DNA of 64,000 bases from Sepiola atlantica (Eukaryota; Mollusca; Cephalopoda; Sepiida; Sepiolidae), in contig OY744522.1 in the NCBI GenBank assembly GCA_963556195.1, positions 41,130,263 to 41,194,262 of the forward strand. The letters run 5' to 3'. The notes beneath the pieces were generated by a model that was not told where the DNA came from, did no database searches, and saw only the letters and a program-made list of their open reading frames with translations. Positions 1 through 9,450 of the stretch are shown here, one piece after another (the stretch's first letter is position 1; each line of letters opens with the position of its first letter). A program made the position numbers and the translations under genes.

Positions 1-187
1 CTGTGCGTTTCTTTGTCGTCTTCTCAAAATTATCTTCATTTTTAAAATCTTTTTTGTCTATTTGGATTTGACACATGAGGATGATTCGACGAAGAATCGA
101 AAACGTTCGTGAAACCTATGACGCATTCATTAATTTTTAAAATTTGTATACAAAAAAGACTACCAGAAAAATAAAAAATAAAAAAGG

Positions 188-242
<55 letters not shown>

Positions 243-697
243 TTCCCATATATATATATATATATATATATATATCAAAAAAGGAGAATAAAGATATGTG
301 TACATTTAAAGCAAAACCTATCCTGAAGGATTGATGCTCGATATACGAGATACAACAATTATATAAACAAGGAAAGCATGATAATGAAAACTTTATAAAA
401 TACAATATCTATTAGGTCATCAGTTGTTCAACAAAAAGGGATTTCAAGTAAAAGAAATGTTATTATTCTTAACTTAAGCCATGGTTTTTCAAAGAATGAT
501 CTTACCGCCAGAGGGGTACAGACAGATAAGTTGGTAAATGGAAATTACCAAAAGTCATAATTTGGAAAGATATAAAGATAATATTAAATAAAAAAAGTAC
601 AATTTAAAAAGAAAAGGTTTAAAATATAGGAAAACGTTCACCATTGAAGGTGCAATGAGAGTTCGTAACAGCAGGTTTGAAGTAAGGTAAGATCTAG

Positions 698-734
<37 letters not shown>

Positions 735-847
735 CTCCCTCCGGGTAGAGCTTATTTTTGTAAGGGTATCGTCAACGGCCATTAGCTTTAAGGCAATGCT
801 CATTAGGTAAAACTAATTTTCGAGCTCAGGTATTTGCAATGTTTACA
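1..847. other. AT-rich noncoding stretch with CA/TA microsatellites
   Basis: No gene is visible. The stretch contains a compound (CA)n-(TA)n microsatellite at about 187-275 and a second (TA)n tract at about 701-730. Short open frames on both strands here are mostly translations of the dinucleotide repeat (IYIYIY or CVCVCV) and carry no recognisable domain. Confidence 0.7.
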
Positions 848-974
848 TTTCGTTACATTGAGTTAGCATCGCCGACTGTCAGCTCGACGGTTGCGTTTCA
901 ATCCCGGCTTGAGACACTAACTGGTCTAGCCGCACTGATGAGCTGTGAAACAGCGAAACAGGCTGTATGTGGAT

Positions 975-977
<3 letters not shown>
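848..977 (+). mobile_element. tRNA-like SINE ending in a hammerhead ribozyme
   Basis: A SINE-like unit carries a B-box-like segment (GGTTGCGTTTCAATCCC, about 890-906), then a short body, a hammerhead ribozyme (930-972) and a long (AT)n tail. Two diverged relatives of the head lie at 1929-2052 and 2199-2290, which supports a dispersed family. The family name is not known to me. RNA polymerase III transcription from the tRNA-like head is an inference. Confidence 0.6.
930..972 (+). ncRNA. Type I hammerhead ribozyme, complete core
   Basis: Core CTGATGA lies at 935-941 and GAA at 955-957. Helix II is GCTGT (942-946) with ACAGC (950-954) and a GAA loop. Helix III is ACA (958-960) with TGT (964-966), loop GGC. 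The base before the cleavage site is A967, so predicted cleavage falls between 967 and 968. Helix I pairs CCGCA (930-934) with TGTGG (968-972), with one G-U pair. All conserved catalytic-core positions are present. The very short helix III is typical of retroelement hammerheads, which may need dimerisation to cleave. Confidence 0.8.

Positions 978-1030
<53 letters not shown>
977..1030. repeat. (AT)n microsatellite
   Basis: About 54 bases of pure alternating AT directly follow the hammerhead-bearing SINE and may be the expanded tail of that insertion. Confidence 0.95.
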
Positions 1031-1033
<3 letters not shown>

Positions 1034-1925
1034 CTGACTTTGCTGACCCTGTATCACTTTGCAAGGTTCTGTACTTGAACTACTTAGCAACATTATTTTT
1101 TAAATAATACACACTTCATTCATAAATTCATAGCAACACCTTTCTCATCAATTAATATAGACAGATTACCATTCATATTTGTGTAATATCGACACACATT
1201 TATTTATCTTTTAAAGAAAGAAACAGGAAGAAATCAGTTTGCGATTCCAATTTCAATTTAGAAATAGAGCACAACTTGTTCAAAGTTAAGTCAATCCCCG
1301 CAAAGCAAGGAATATTTGAACACGAATGCTAAATATCTGTCTAGGAAATAAAACAATATTGGGAAACAAAACTATTTGTTATTTAACAATCAATGAAGTA
1401 AAAAGATACAATCACAAATAATAGTTGATTAATAAAATGTCCTTTTTCAAAACGAATATGCAAATTAGTAAATTTTGCTATTTTATATCGCATATACATA
1501 AACAGTATATAAAATAGTGGTGCGTCTGTTTTATGAAATGTAATTAACTTGAAATAGGGAGTTTTGAATTTGCCGTTAGTTAAAGAAATGAGCCCGACTT
1601 TCACCTTTATTCTTGTATATACATAATTATTATTTATATCCACGGAAAGTTTGTTTTGTTTTAATAAAGACTCATCAGTGCAGCTATATATTGCTGATCC
1701 ACCGACAGTACGACTCGAACCTAAAACTTTCGATTCCACTCACCTCTTAGTGTACACATTTGTATACTGTGAATGAGTACTTGTGACCCTTTCTTTGGTT
1801 AAGCACAGTGGTAAGTGAAATCGCTTATTTCCATTAGCGAAAATGTAAAGGTATTCGTGTAAACAAAACAGCACTCTTTGCCAATTGACAGTGTTTATAC
1901 AAACGTTGCTGTTTCGCTTACTCAC
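1031..1925. other. Noncoding, no feature recognised
   Basis: AT-rich sequence without recognisable domains, tRNA boxes or clear repeats. A 118-codon minus-strand open frame at 1383-1739 has no recognisable motif and low-complexity hydrophobic content. I do not call it a gene. Confidence 0.6.
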
Positions 1926-1928
1926 AGT

Positions 1929-2055
1929 TTGTGGCTGATGACCTAATGGATATAAACGTGACAGTATACTAGACGGTCGAGTTTCGATCTCGGTTTGAAG
2001 CACTTTCGTGTCTAGCCACATCACGAAACCGTCTATCTATAGATGACTACTATGA
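1929..2055 (+). mobile_element. Diverged SINE copy with a broken hammerhead
   Basis: The head matches the SINE at 848-977, including the segment GGTCGAGTTTCGATCTCGG and the text GTCTAGCCAC just before the ribozyme site. Here the stretch from CTGATGA through helix II has collapsed to a few bases (CACATCACGAAAC, about 2020-2032). The ribozyme is therefore destroyed while its 3' flank GATGACTA survives. Confidence 0.5.
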
Positions 2056-2194
2056 CGCTTCCGTTCTGGGTTTAAACACTGGCAAATAAAATCGCCAATT
2101 GCTATCAGCGAAAATGCAAACTTCTTCGTGCAAATAAATAAAGTCCTCCTCGGTAATTTATAGTGTCTATATAAACATTGAGATTTCGTTTACT

Positions 2195-2295
2195 CACGGC
2201 CTGTGACTGACGTCCGAACGGATAGAAGCGCCGACTGTCTACTAGGGGGTCGAGTTTCGGTCTCGGCTCGAAGCAGTTCAAGAGTTTCCCTGGGA
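2195..2295 (+). mobile_element. SINE head fragment of the same family
   Basis: A third copy of the tRNA-like head has the B-box-like GGTCGAGTTTCGGTC near 2249 followed by TCGGCTCGAAGCAGTTC. It is truncated before the ribozyme region. Confidence 0.45.
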
Positions 2296-2299
2296 GATT

Positions 2300-2925
2300 A
2301 ATTAATAGACATCTTTTGTACAAATAGATATTATTAAGTGCCCAGGAAATCTTTGAATACTGCGCATAAAAATAAGCGACATTATACACAGGTTATATCA
2401 ATCAGAACTTTCATATATTAATTAGATAGATTATAAAATTAAAACCATATTTACTAACATTTTATATAGTATAATTCAGCTCATAAACATCAATACTCAA
2501 CAATGTTTACACACATGTACGCGTGTTTCAGAAAGCCACATTATTATCGAATATATATTTCGGTAAAGCTTATAAATCCATATGTTTTTCATCATTAACA
2601 TATTAGATTTTACTAATTATAATTGTATGTAACATCCAATGGATATATATATAATCGTTTAAGATCCATCCAGTGTCAACATAGAAAGACGAAATCATAC
2701 GTGATTTTCTAGTTTTTATTGTAGTGTTTGTTGATGTGGTTTCTGATGGTCTGAGAGGGGATTTTTACGATACTAAAAAAGTATTGTGACAGGAAGTTGA
2801 TAAATGTTCATAAGGTATCTGTGGGTTACGTCATGGTATGTGAACAATGCGGATTACTCATTTTGCATTAAAGATCAATTATTGGAATATTTATTGGATT
2901 TGAGTTAGATTTCCCTATTGTCAAA
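2300..2925. other. Noncoding, no feature recognised
   Basis: AT-rich sequence with short TA runs. I see no gene, RNA or clear repeat structure. Confidence 0.6.
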
Positions 2926-2929
2926 TTCA

Positions 2930-3175
2930 TATCTAAGGTAGGACTCGTAGATCTTCTTTCGTGTGAATCAGATGATTCTGGTGTTGGCATTAGTTTCTCC
3001 GATGTTTTTCTAGTTAGAAATATTTCTGGAACGACATTGGATACTTACGGAAAGGACCACGAGAAAGTTGCCAACATCCCTAACTGAAAGTAGTACTGTG
3101 GAACCGATTGGATTCGAACTTGGAACACCCAGGTCTTCAGTCCGTGTCGATGTCCACTCAACCACCGTCACCTCC
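2930..3175 (-). mobile_element. tRNA-derived SINE, minus strand
   Basis: On the minus strand a tRNA-like head lies at about 3172-3099. The A-box region is TGGTTGAGTGG and the B box is GTTCGAATCC. A body of about 170 bases follows. Stems of the cloverleaf are imperfect and the anticodon stem does not close well, so a SINE head is more likely than a functional tRNA-Ser-like gene. Confidence 0.55.
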
Positions 3176-3294
3176 CGGCTCGTAGATTAAGTCCTCATAA
3201 CACATAAAAATGTAGTAACACGAAACATTTTTTTTCATTTGGGTCTACTCCCGGCTTGAAACCTATGGTACCATACTAATTCAATATTATCTTC

Positions 3295-3525
3295 TGTAAC
3301 ATTGGTGGAACATGGGTTTACTTTCAGCGGCCTTGTAACTCTCGCTTCCCTTATTTTGACCTTTAGTCCTTACATTCCATGAGCGATGTTTCGGACAAAA
3401 GGGGAATAATTGCTGTTTTCTGGGTCGACTCTATCCATCTAACACTTTCTTATACTTGAAATAGTATTTCCTTTAGCTCCTTATATCAAGTGGCTTCATG
3501 CCTTGTCTTGAGCGATTTCTATATA
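3295..3525 (-). repeat. Dispersed repeat, homologous to 27625-27805
   Basis: Read on the minus strand, this segment matches plus-strand sequence near 27.6-27.8 kb. Both share GACAAGGCAT, CCACTTGAT and GAAACATCGCTCAT followed by GAATGT and GGACTAAA. The match spans about 200 bases at moderate divergence. The family is not identified. Confidence 0.6.
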
Positions 3526-3598
3526 AAAAATGACATACTCTTATTATTAAATAATCGATTACCCTGTTGGATTTCTTTCTACCAAACAAAACCAATAG

Positions 3599-3623
3599 TT
3601 TATATATATATATATATATATAT
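3599..3623. repeat. (TA)n microsatellite
   Basis: Short pure TA tract within noncoding sequence. Confidence 0.9.
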
Positions 3624-4303
3624 TAAGGCAAACATTATTAAATAACACGGAGTGTTTTTGCTTGATAAGACTTAAAAAAAAAGATTTCAATTTTCCGAAT
3701 GGTCTATTTTGTGTTTCGGTCAAATTGCTGTAAGTTCTATGTGTTTCTTGTTCCATTTTCTTTCCTTTTTTGCGAGCAATTTCGATTTGATTCGTCAAAT
3801 CATCTTCAGGCGGTGTTAATTTTGGTTTCTTAAAAAAATATATGTCTTTACTGCTGAGTTTTTTTATTATCATAACGGCCAGTAATTTCTTACTTTGATT
3901 TGCATATAACTACCAAATTTGTGATGTAGTATGGAAAACTTCCAGTCCAAATTCAGAACTCGGAAGTCGCCATAAAATGGTACTCTTTATAAGTTAGTTA
4001 TGTCGCTGTTGCTTAATATTCATCAGAGTTTTATTTTTATTTTATATCGCAATTGTCTTTCTAATTATGACTAAATTTACTACTAATTTTAATACATATA
4101 ACATATTAAATCTTTCATATCAGTTTATCAATGTATATCACATTTATTTTTATGTATTTCACAACGTACTTTAAAATGTACATCTGTAAATATTTTTTAA
4201 ATATTTTGAAATTTTTGTAAAAATATATCCTTGGTTTTAGCAGAAACAATTGTTTGACTTGATTAAAATGTGTTTTCCTGTAAACATCTATCCTTTATTA
4301 TCA
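3624..4303. other. Noncoding, AT-rich
   Basis: No recognisable gene. Open frames that cross this stretch are low complexity and short. Confidence 0.6.

Positions 4304-4378
<75 letters not shown>
4304..4378. repeat. (TA)n microsatellite
   Basis: About 75 bases of alternating TA. Confidence 0.95.
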
Positions 4379-4382
<4 letters not shown>

Positions 4383-4739
4383 GTTCATATTTTCTTCTTA
4401 AGCATCTTTTTAAGAATTTAATGGTAAATGATACTCAAAAACCTTTAAAAAAATGTTCAAATGCAATATTTATTAATAAAATCAAATCAGAATAGATTTT
4501 TTTTTCATTTTACACTTTGATCTTTAGATTAATAATTTCGCGTGACACCTCGAATCTTCCAACTATGCATAGAAGTTGTAATATTTCCAATAGTTCCGTA
4601 TGTTTGTCGAAGTCCTTATGTTGGGAAATCAACGTTGTGTTCTATAACGGCTCATTACCTTTTCAAATATGAGGTAACGCGCATGCACGCGAGATGTGTA
4701 TTAAAATAGGAAAGTTAATATTTTTTCTTTTAGAACATC

Positions 4740-4745
<6 letters not shown>

Positions 4746-4789
<44 letters not shown>
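4746..4789. repeat. (TA)n microsatellite
   Basis: About 44 bases of alternating TA in noncoding AT-rich sequence. Confidence 0.95.
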
Positions 4790-4791
<2 letters not shown>

Positions 4792-5110
4792 TACTACTAA
4801 TTGTTTTCTGCGGTATGTTTTCTGCGGTATGTCGATTATCTGACACCGGTTTTTCCCGTTTTTCTTCGAGTGATTCGGTCTTTTATTGTTGTCTTCTGAT
4901 AATGAAAGTTTTTCTTTCGAAAATTTAAGATAACCTTTTGCCTAACTGTTACTTACTGGACAGTATTTACTATTTTGTATTTAATCAGTTTTTGTGAAAT
5001 TATTAATAAATCGTTTTGAGTTTCACTTTCTCCCTGCGATTATTTCGTTTCACTTTTCCATCTTACGGCAACCACATCGCATTGCTATAGCCTCGGACGA
5101 CTAATCTGAA

Positions 5111-5232
<122 letters not shown>

Positions 5233-5234
5233 TG

Positions 5235-5379
5235 GGACTACGTGAACGCCTACAGATTCAAGGTGTATCTGTGAACCGGGTTAACGCCTTATGACGTCTA
5301 AAATTGTTATTTCCCTGTGCTGATGAGAACCATTAGCTCGAAACGACGTCGTATGTAGGTAGAATATTTAAAATAAAAT

Positions 5380-5385
<6 letters not shown>
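5235..5385 (+). mobile_element. SINE-like unit carrying a hammerhead, flanked by TA tracts
   Basis: About 150 bases sit between two long (TA)n tracts. The 3' half holds a hammerhead-like fold (5314-5359) followed by an A-rich segment and (TA)n. The 5' part has no clear tRNA A/B boxes, so the head type is unclear. Confidence 0.45.
5314..5359 (+). ncRNA. Hammerhead-like ribozyme, weakened stems
   Basis: Core CTGATGA (5320-5326) and GAA (5340-5342) are intact. Helix II GAAC/GCTC (5327-5330 with 5336-5339) has one A-C mismatch around loop CATTA. Helix III is ACG (5343-5345) with CGT (5350-5352), loop ACGT. Predicted cleavage falls after A5353. Helix I depends on three G-U pairs next to the core, followed by T-A and two C-G pairs (5314-5319 with 5354-5359). 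This is probably a decayed relative of the better copies. Confidence 0.5.

Positions 5386-5445
<60 letters not shown>
5386..5445. repeat. (TA)n microsatellite
   Basis: About 60 bases of TA following the hammerhead-bearing unit. Confidence 0.95.
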
Positions 5446-5447
<2 letters not shown>

Positions 5448-5588
5448 GTCACCACTTATCAATGCCAGATGCTACTCCAGGATGAGAGTTTATGATTTAT
5501 ATAGCCAGGTTCGAATACTTGTGGGATCGCTCGAGATAAAAATTTGTTGAAATTGTTTTAATGTGTTGCGAAGCAGCCCCGTGGCAAC

Positions 5589-5771
5589 GTGTTTCACAAA
5601 AGCGAATCCCTTGCGAAGAAGCTTAGTTATTCTACGCACACTGATGAAGAAAGGAAACTTTTTCTTCATTTTGCTAGCAGACAGGTTCTTGCTGTGAATC
5701 TTTTACAGGGGGAACCAGAGATTGGAGCTCAGTCGAGCACACAATATGCAGATGATTCACTCCTAAATTAA
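5589..5771 (+). pseudogene. Dispersed coding-like repeat, unknown protein
   Basis: A 60-codon open frame includes the segment HFASRQVLAVNLLQGEPEIG. A decayed homologue lies on the minus strand at about 23175-23315, where VLAVNVLQG is still readable but stops interrupt the frame. The pair suggests a fragment of a dispersed element or retrocopied gene. I do not recognise the protein and cannot tell whether this copy is ever translated. The B-box-like AGGTTCGAATACT just upstream (about 5502) may belong to a neighbouring SINE. Confidence 0.4.
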
Positions 5772-6011
5772 TGATCCGCTCATTATGAATTTTAGAAACA
5801 CACCTTCTAGGCATAACGGGTCGTAATATGCATTATATTAAATTTAATTTAGTTGTATGCAAAGAGGGTAAAAATGGAGTTGAGGCCCTTTGTGAAAATT
5901 CAGATACCACTGACTTTTGTAGACTTTAAGCCATATGAATTTGACATCAATTAATTAATATTCCATTAATTTGAGTTTCGTTGAAGTAATTTAAAGATAT
6001 ATATATAGTCT

Positions 6012-6077
6012 TTGGTCTGAAGAGGTTGACTCTCTGTGAAGAGTACAACCGAAACATGTATGCACATATGTCACCAA
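6012..6077 (+). ncRNA. Hammerhead ribozyme with long helices II and III
   Basis: Core CTGAAGA lies at 6017-6023 (fits CTGANGA) and GAA at 6051-6053. Helix II pairs GGTTG (6024-6028) with CAACC (6046-6050) and ACTCT (6029-6033) with AGAGT (6040-6044), with one bulged A. Helix III pairs ACATGT (6054-6059) with ATATGT (6066-6071) around loop ATGCAC, with one G-U pair. The base before the cut is C6072. Helix I pairs TTGGT (6012-6016) with ACCAA (6073-6077). Every catalytic-core position is canonical. This is the copy most likely to cleave as a monomer. Confidence 0.85.
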
Positions 6078-6104
6078 TAATGTTTGTATAAATAAAAATT
6101 TATA

Positions 6105-6141
6105 CTTATATATATATATATTATATTATATTATATTATTA
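6105..6141. repeat. TA/TTATA simple repeat
   Basis: TA tract followed by several TATTA units just downstream of the hammerhead element. Confidence 0.8.
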
Positions 6142-6204
6142 CTATTATTACCTACATACACTGGTATTTATGCTTATGCAATCTTAAGTGTAAGAAATGT
6201 TAAT

Positions 6205-6290
6205 TGTCGCCGGTCAAAGGATTCGAACCAAGTTGCAAAGTCACGTTTGACTCGCAGACTGATATTCTACCACTTATCCAATATCAATTA
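6205..6290 (-). mobile_element. tRNA-like SINE head, minus strand
   Basis: On the minus strand the segment has an A-box-like TGGATAAGTGG (about 6281-6271) and a B box GGTTCGAATCC (6229-6219) at tRNA-like spacing. Stems are imperfect, so this is most likely a SINE head or tRNA pseudogene and not a functional tRNA. Confidence 0.5.
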
Positions 6291-6391
6291 ACATAGAAAT
6301 GAAGGGAATTTAAATTATATAAATGTCAAATCAGCGGACATATACAGTAAGCTAAGTCCGACAGTGTTCAACAATAACAGAGGCAGGAACA

Positions 6392-6415
6392 TCACACACA
6401 CACACACACACACAC

Positions 6416-6459
<44 letters not shown>

Positions 6460-6470
6460 GTGTGTGTGTA
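6392..6470. repeat. Compound (CA)n-(TA)n-(TG)n microsatellite
   Basis: CA repeats pass into TA/CATA repeats and end in TG repeats, giving a partly self-complementary tract. Confidence 0.9.
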
Positions 6471-7345
6471 TGTTTTTCTATGCTAATATGTTTGTTTTAT
6501 CCAATAAATAGGCTTCTGCGACACTAACAGATTTTAAAGTGTAATAGATTTTGTTCATAGATCGTCATTTTCCTTTACACCGATAGGAAGCCATCAAAAT
6601 ATTTAAGATGTTTATGTGGGTCATAGCTTAAGGAAGGTTGGGAACCCGTGACGTAATGCGCGTCATATTGTACCCTTAATGGCACTAGAGCAGACATCAG
6701 TCCTACTTGTCGGACGGACCACCGGCGTTTGCAACAGAGCAGACAAAATGCGAACCGTGTAATGTCGAATGATAGCCAGACAACCATGACCGTTCCGGGT
6801 GGAAGGGTATTTGATCGGGTAGTGACAGATCCACAGGATACCCGATATATCGGGCGAAGATTCGAGGCGCCCACCCGCTCGTCATGGTTTGCTAACCACA
6901 TTCGTTCTGTCGCGTTTCAAACGATATTGTGTGTCTCATGTCTCCGTTTACCGACACCTTCTACCCGTATCTCATCAATTTCTCTCATTTTAGTCGTGTA
7001 GTTAAGAAAAACTCTTCTTCCGGTTATTGTACTCGTCTTCGTTTATCAGCACGCAAGCAGGGTTGCGACAAACGTAACAGAAACAGAACGGATTTTACTC
7101 CAATATTTCAATGACCGACAACATCAGCTTCTTCTGATTTCTGTTCATAGGAGTTAACCCAATAAATCTACTATGTTTACATAATAGCGCTCAATAACAA
7201 GTAGGTCTTTATTTTAGTATAGATTATATTCATACCAATATTTTGGCTACATATGTGCAAACATATTTCGGCTAATCTATTGTTAGGCTGAAATAATAGC
7301 GAAGGAAACAAATCTGTTTATTCGTTTTCACTACTATCAGTTTTG
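6471..7345. other. Noncoding, slightly GC-richer, nothing recognised
   Basis: Overlapping open frames of 60-108 codons lie on both strands between 6575 and 7114. None shows a recognisable domain, and they shadow one another. I see no splice-supported gene model. Possibly the remnant of an old element. Confidence 0.5.
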
Positions 7346-7397
7346 TCTGACGAGGCCTTGCCCGCCTTGCCCGCCTTGCCCGCTTTGCCCGCCTTGA
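7346..7397. repeat. 9-bp tandem repeat (TTGCCCGCC)
   Basis: About five nearly perfect copies of a 9-base unit, readable in one frame as repeated Leu-Pro-Ala. It is GC-rich against an AT-rich background. Confidence 0.85.
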
Positions 7398-7410
7398 AAA
7401 ACTCATTAGC

Positions 7411-7468
7411 AGAAACATGTATGCACATATTTAGCCAAAATGTTTGTATGGATAAAAGTTATACGATC
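7411..7468 (+). repeat. 3' half of a hammerhead-bearing element
   Basis: GAAACATGTATGCACATAT followed by AATGTTTGTAT matches the 3' half of the ribozyme element at 6051-6095. No CTGANGA or helix II partner precedes it, so the ribozyme is not complete here. Confidence 0.55.
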
Positions 7469-7469
7469 A

Positions 7470-8734
7470 AAAATAGTGTTCCAAATTTTATTATGGGTGT
7501 TTTTATTCGTTGTAGATCGTTTTTCTATCCGGCTGACTTCATATTTGTAATACGTCTTCTGACTTTGTTAAAATCAATGTAAAAATGCGTGACCAAAATG
7601 ACTTTGAAAACGGGAAAATTTTGAGAGCCGAATATGGCAGGGGCCTCATTAATAAAATGTGTTTCTCTTTGTTTAAGCTACAATATCAAGGCTCATGTCA
7701 GAACCCTAAAAGCAAGAATAAACTTTCAGGAACCGAAGAAATTTCGACTGTTCTTCTAAATTTACTGACACAGACCGACAGGCATATAAACACATTGTGG
7801 AAAAATCATCGGACTACTGCCGCCAAAGTAATTTTGATAAGCTGAATTAACATCTGAATAGTCGAATATCAACATAACCTTTATAATGTTAGCTTAAAAA
7901 AGCTGGATATAACAAGAGAGCCGCCGTCAAATTTCTATAAATTTAACAAATGTTCCAATCATGTTATCCAACCCATGTACATAACCGTTATGCGAATTTA
8001 TTAAGATGTCGCATTATAGGATTTGAGGTCTAAGGTTCGAATCATGCGGTAGGCGAATAAGCTGCATATACAGCCACATTGATGTATATTCTAAAAATGA
8101 CACAAACGAGTGTTTGTGGATATAAATATTTTATTATTGAAACAACTTTTCTCTCAATTTTTTTAACCATTTAAAAAATACACATCTGAAAGAAAAAAGG
8201 TCACACAGAGCAAAATCAAGTAATTTGCAAGGTTGTTCTAATTCTCAGAGCCGTGTGAGCAGATGCATTCCCGTGTCAAAGCAACCAGAGTTTCTTCCGT
8301 AACAACAATCGTCTCTTATTTCTATGATTACAGTTTTGTACTTTGATCACGCTTTCACCCATAGCCCACACAACACCCACTACACCTAATCCCATTAATG
8401 TTCATTCAGACCTCGTATGTTCACATTTCAATATAAAAGTCAATGTTATATTGATTTATATTTGTTCGCATATTCACTAGTCTGACACAAGGCCAACGGT
8501 TTTAAAGGCTTTCGGGGCGGAAAATCTGCTTATGGCAATGCCCTTCGGATTAGGATTAACATGTAGTATTTAAAAACAAATTCGAACTATCGGGGATATT
8601 TTAAGTAGTGTAGCCCACAGAGTGAACGTGGTCCTCTGGTTAATGTTGAAGTGAAAGTGATAGACAAATAGCCAAGACTGAAAGGAACAGAGCTTGGACG
8701 AATGTATCAGAATGGATCTAGTTGTATGATTTGT
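7470..8734. other. Noncoding; one possible decayed SINE head
   Basis: No gene is recognised. A B-box-like GGTTCGAATCA near 8035 with flanking similarity to other SINE heads in the window suggests a decayed SINE around 7985-8065. An 86-codon frame at 7585-7845 has no identifiable domain. Confidence 0.5.
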
Positions 8735-9010
8735 ATTATTCGGGCTACGTTTCTCATCTTAGCTTTTATTCTCACAACGTTTCGGCCGATTTAACTTCCC
8801 ACCATTCGTAAAGTGGGTCTTGTCAAACTCGGTAATCTTTATGCCGAACTCGGAAATATGTACGTAATTTTGAACGGAACCCTTTAGTTGATCCACGGGG
8901 GTAGCTTGCTCTCGTTCCGGGTAGAAAATTTAAGCAATTCGTAATTGTATTCTTGGTATCGCTAGCACTGAGGAATGAACCTCTAACCTCCAGAAGAGTG
9001 TTACTTAGAA
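8735..9010 (-). mobile_element. SINE copy of the CGAAACGTTGTGA family
   Basis: The minus strand shares a body with 20793-21113 and 38358-38640. Shared landmarks are ACCCCCGTGGAT, AAGGGTTCCGTTC, CCGAGTT and CGGCCGAAACGTTGTGA. The tRNA-like head, clear in the 21 kb copy, is degenerate here. Confidence 0.7.
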
Positions 9011-9039
9011 CTGATTATAAGTTAGAAGAATCAGTGCTA

Positions 9040-9450
9040 AACAAATGTTGAACTTCGCCACAACCGCCAAGCGGATTCCATACCTTGACATGGCTGTAAT
9101 AGAAGAGGCAGCCTTAAATAAACCCAATATCAAGGAGATCAGCTAAGATGGAAGATGAGACAAGCACTCGAGAATTCAAAGCTCCCAAAACCTAACGTCT
9201 CAAAGGAGGAAGTATTCTATAACAAGTTATTACAACGTGATGATGATATCATAATACTAGTAGCAATCAAATGCAATGCTACAGTCTTAATGCATAGAGC
9301 GGAATATTCAAAGAGATGTGCAGACCTAATTGGATTTTAGAGCTACAATAAAGTGAAGAAGAATCTGACCCTAAAAACAAAGAGAAAGCTGTCACAAACG
9401 ATCATACATTTTCCGTATATTAAGAACCAACCTTGGGTCTAAGTCTGTTC
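9040..9450 (+). pseudogene. Penelope-like element N-terminal fragment
   Basis: Translation gives NFATTAKRIP, then after a frameshift near 9130-9155 LENSKLPKPNVSKEE and DDDIIILVAIKCNATVLM, followed by a stop at 9338 and a readable continuation (SYNKVKKNLTLK, FPYIKNQP). From recalled family knowledge this matches the region upstream of the reverse-transcriptase core of Penelope-like elements, where the usual motif is ADKGNATVVM. The RT palm and the GIY-YIG endonuclease are absent. It is a short, frameshifted, inactive remnant. Hammerhead ribozymes are known in Penelope-like elements, but no physical link between this fragment and the ribozymes in this window is visible. Confidence 0.7.

Noticed and set aside
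3099..3172. Candidate tRNA-Ser gene on the minus strand
   Set aside because: A and B boxes are present, but acceptor and anticodon stems are mispaired and SINE-like sequence follows.
5640..5680. CTGATGA followed by GGAAAC resembling a hammerhead
   Set aside because: There is no helix II between the two boxes and no helix I or III.
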